DNA of 64,000 bases from Mycolicibacter heraklionensis (GTDB lineage Bacteria; Actinomycetota; Actinomycetes; Mycobacteriales; Mycobacteriaceae): the NCBI RefSeq assembly GCF_019645815.1, contig NZ_CP080997.1, positions 1,302,001 through 1,366,000 on the forward strand. Direction: 5' to 3'. The position numbers and the translations under genes were made by a program. The notes under the pieces are model-generated. The model was not told the DNA's origin. It was given only the letters and a program-made list of their open reading frames with translations, and did no database searches. Below, in pieces: positions 62,518-64,000 of the stretch (positions are counted from its first letter, which is position 1; every line of letters starts with the position of its first letter).

Positions 62518-64000
62518 CCAGCGCCAGCGCGGTCCGGCCGAACGCGCAGTCGATCTCGTCGCACAGCCGGCTCAGCGGATCGACGGCCCGGGCATCGCCG
62601 AGCTGGACGGCCACGTACCAGGCCTGCAGCGCCACCGCCGACTGTCCGGTGCGCTCGGCCATCCGGGCGGCGTCTCGGGCCGCGGCGACCGCGCCGTGCT
62701 GATCGCGCATGCCGGCCCGCTGCCAGGCGCGCGCCATACCCAACTCCGGAGCGAACAGTGCCGATTTGGTGCCGTGCCGGGATTCGGCCCGGCTCAACGC
62801 CTTTGCCGCACCGGCGATGTCGGACTGGCGGGCCAGTGCAGTGGCCAGCAGCGTCAGCGACAGTGGCCCCCACGAGTAGCCGGTGCGTTCCAGGGTGGCC
62901 GCGGCCGGTGCCAGCAGCTTGATGGCGGCGTCGTACTCGTCGGCGGCGATCAGCACCTGCGCCACCAGCACCTCGCCGATCGCCCGCCCGGGCTGGGACA
63001 GCTCGGCGAAATCGGTGAACTGCCACGCCAGCTCGCGCGCCTCGGCGAGCCGGTCGGCCATCAGCAGCGCGGTGATCTCGGCGAGCCCGATGGTGAACCG
63101 CAGCACGCCGGGATGTTCGGCGTCCAGCGCTCGGCGTGCCAGCGGGCCGACGTCATCGAAGCGGCCGGACCGCGCCGCGCACAGGGCCGCGGCGCTGCCC
63201 GCCCAGGCCACCGCCATGTCGTCGGCGGCCGGGTCGGCCAGTACCGCGGTGGCGGCCTCGACGGCGCGGCCGATGTTGCCGGCATTCATCGCGAAGGTGG
63301 CGCCGAGCGCGTCCAGGGTGATGCGTGGGGCGGTGCCGGTCACCCGGCCACGAGTGGCGGCCAGAAAGGCGGTGGCGCGTTCGGGCTCGCCCAGCATGAA
63401 GAACTGATTGGCGGCCCGCGGCAGCGCCCAGGCCATCAACTCCGGCTCACTGAGCCCGGCCGGGTCGACCGCCGCCAGCACCGCGTCGGCGTCACGCCCT
63501 CGGCCCTGCCAGCCCAGTGCATGCGCCAGCGCCAGTCGGGCCGACAGGCTGTCCGACCGATCCAGGGCGTGACGGGCCAGCCGCTCACCCAGTTGCAGAT
63601 CGCCCAGCCGCAGCGCCTGCTGCGCCGCGGCCACCACGTCCGCGGCGGGCTGGGGTGCGTCGCTGTCGGCGGCCAGCGCCGCCAGCCTCAGCTGCTCGCC
63701 GACGTGTGCGCAGGGCCGGGCCGTCAGCGCCCCGACCACCTCGGTGCGCCGGGCGCGCGCACCGTCGGCGCCCAGCGCGCCGCGGGCCCGCTCGGCGAAC
63801 AGCGGGTGAGCGGTGTAGACCACGGGGTCCGGTTCGCGGCCGCCGCGAGCGCGGGTCTCCACCGCGCCCAGTTCCTCGGCCTGGCGGACCGCGTCGGCGC
63901 TGGTGAGGCCGATCAGGTCGACCAGCGCCAGCGGTTCGAAGACGGCCAGGTAGTCCAGCACCGCACGCGCGTCGGCCGGCAAGCCCGCCACGAAGGCGTC
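62507..64000 (-). CDS. Large regulator-like repeat protein, N-terminus outside window
   Basis: At least 497 residues of a protein that begins beyond the right end of the window. The visible part starts with a winged-helix-like segment ([20 protein letters not shown] and [12 protein letters not shown]) and continues as Ala/Leu-rich TPR-like helices ([20 protein letters not shown]) to the end LALARS. This looks like the middle and C-terminal part of a LuxR/MalT-type AAA regulator, but no C-terminal LuxR HTH is present, so any DNA-binding domain must lie in the missing part. Confidence 0.7.
   Translation of the reverse strand, partial: DAFVAGLPADARAVLDYLAVFEPLALVDLIGLTSADAVRQAEELGAVETRARGGREPDPVVYTAHPLFAERARGALGADGARARRTEVVGALTARPCAHVGEQLRLAALAADSDAPQPAADVVAAAQQALRLGDLQLGERLARHALDRSDSLSARLALAHALGWQGRGRDADAVLAAVDPAGLSEPELMAWALPRAANQFFMLGEPERATAFLAATRGRVTGTAPRITLDALGATFAMNAGNIGRAVEAATAVLADPAADDMAVAWAGSAAALCAARSGRFDDVGPLARRALDAEHPGVLRFTIGLAEITALLMADRLAEARELAWQFTDFAELSQPGRAIGEVLVAQVLIAADEYDAAIKLLAPAAATLERTGYSWGPLSLTLLATALARQSDIAGAAKALSRAESRHGTKSALFAPELGMARAWQRAGMRDQHGAVAAARDAARMAERTGQSAVALQAWYVAVQLGDARAVDPLSRLCDEIDCAFGRTALALARS

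Overview
The window is chromosomal DNA of a mycobacterium, probably a non-tuberculous species. The evidence is high GC, frequent GTG starts, a mycothiol gene (mshB), coenzyme F420 genes (fbiC, an Rv1155-type F420-binding protein), mannoside and lipoprotein genes (pimE, lpqW), an mmpS-mmpL pair and two PGRS-repeat genes. From about 10 kb onward the order follows, from memory, M. tuberculosis H37Rv Rv1151c to Rv1202: cobB, GntR, omt, DUF1697, Rv1155, HhH protein, Ala/Pro-rich protein, pimE, carbinolamine dehydratase, mutT2, narGHJI, typA, lpqW, mshB, fbiC, fadH, padR, aminotransferase, pruA, fadD36, dapD, dapE. The differences from that backbone are the accessory parts.

Region by region. 1-1.8 kb: an SDR dehydrogenase and a nitronate-monooxygenase-like flavoenzyme. 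1.85-9.07 kb: an aromatic-catabolism island. Two divergent operons flank a TetR gene and a double operator. The leftward one is tetR, extradiol-type dioxygenase, FAH-family hydrolase; the rightward one is FAD hydroxylase, alpha/beta hydrolase, extradiol dioxygenase, amidohydrolase. Most junctions are ATGA overlaps. 9.1-13.6 kb: conserved backbone plus small genes. 13.6-15.7 kb: a low-GC insert of unrecognised genes, including a two-helix membrane protein. 15.7-21.5 kb: HhH protein, DUF1059, DUF4349 lipoprotein, Ala/Pro-rich secreted protein, pimE, carbinolamine dehydratase, amidohydrolase, mutT2. 21.6-29.5 kb: narGHJI with a DUF732 secreted protein translationally coupled to narI, then RidA and MarR genes. 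29.6-38.6 kb: typA, lpqW, an unrecognised secreted protein, mshB, a tiny conserved-looking ORF, a membrane protein and full-length two-domain fbiC. 38.6-45.1 kb: two tandem leftward PGRS genes that carry a Sec-type signal peptide instead of a PE domain; the upstream one is frameshifted. 45.5-49.3 kb: fadH, padR with a large dyad operator, and an aminotransferase, with no fdxC. 49.3-53.6 kb: secreted HNH nuclease, orphan MNT nucleotidyltransferase, psuG, pruA (no proline dehydrogenase beside it) and an AhpD-like protein with a palindrome over its start. 53.6-60.4 kb: a cysteine-bearing HTH regulator divergent from fadD36, a small lipoprotein, and a TetR divergent from mmpS-mmpL. 60.4-64 kb: divergent dapD/dapE and a regulator-like protein cut by the window end.

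Most genes work in central or envelope metabolism: nitrate respiration (nar), lysine and cell-wall diaminopimelate (dap), PIM/LAM mannolipids (pimE, lpqW), mycothiol (mshB), F420 (fbiC), proline and pseudouridine breakdown. The best candidates for new biology are the divergent aromatic operons with their paired operator, the PE-less PGRS pair, the low-GC insert, and the DUF732 protein fused translationally to the nitrate reductase operon. No tRNA, rRNA, IS element or CRISPR array was seen.
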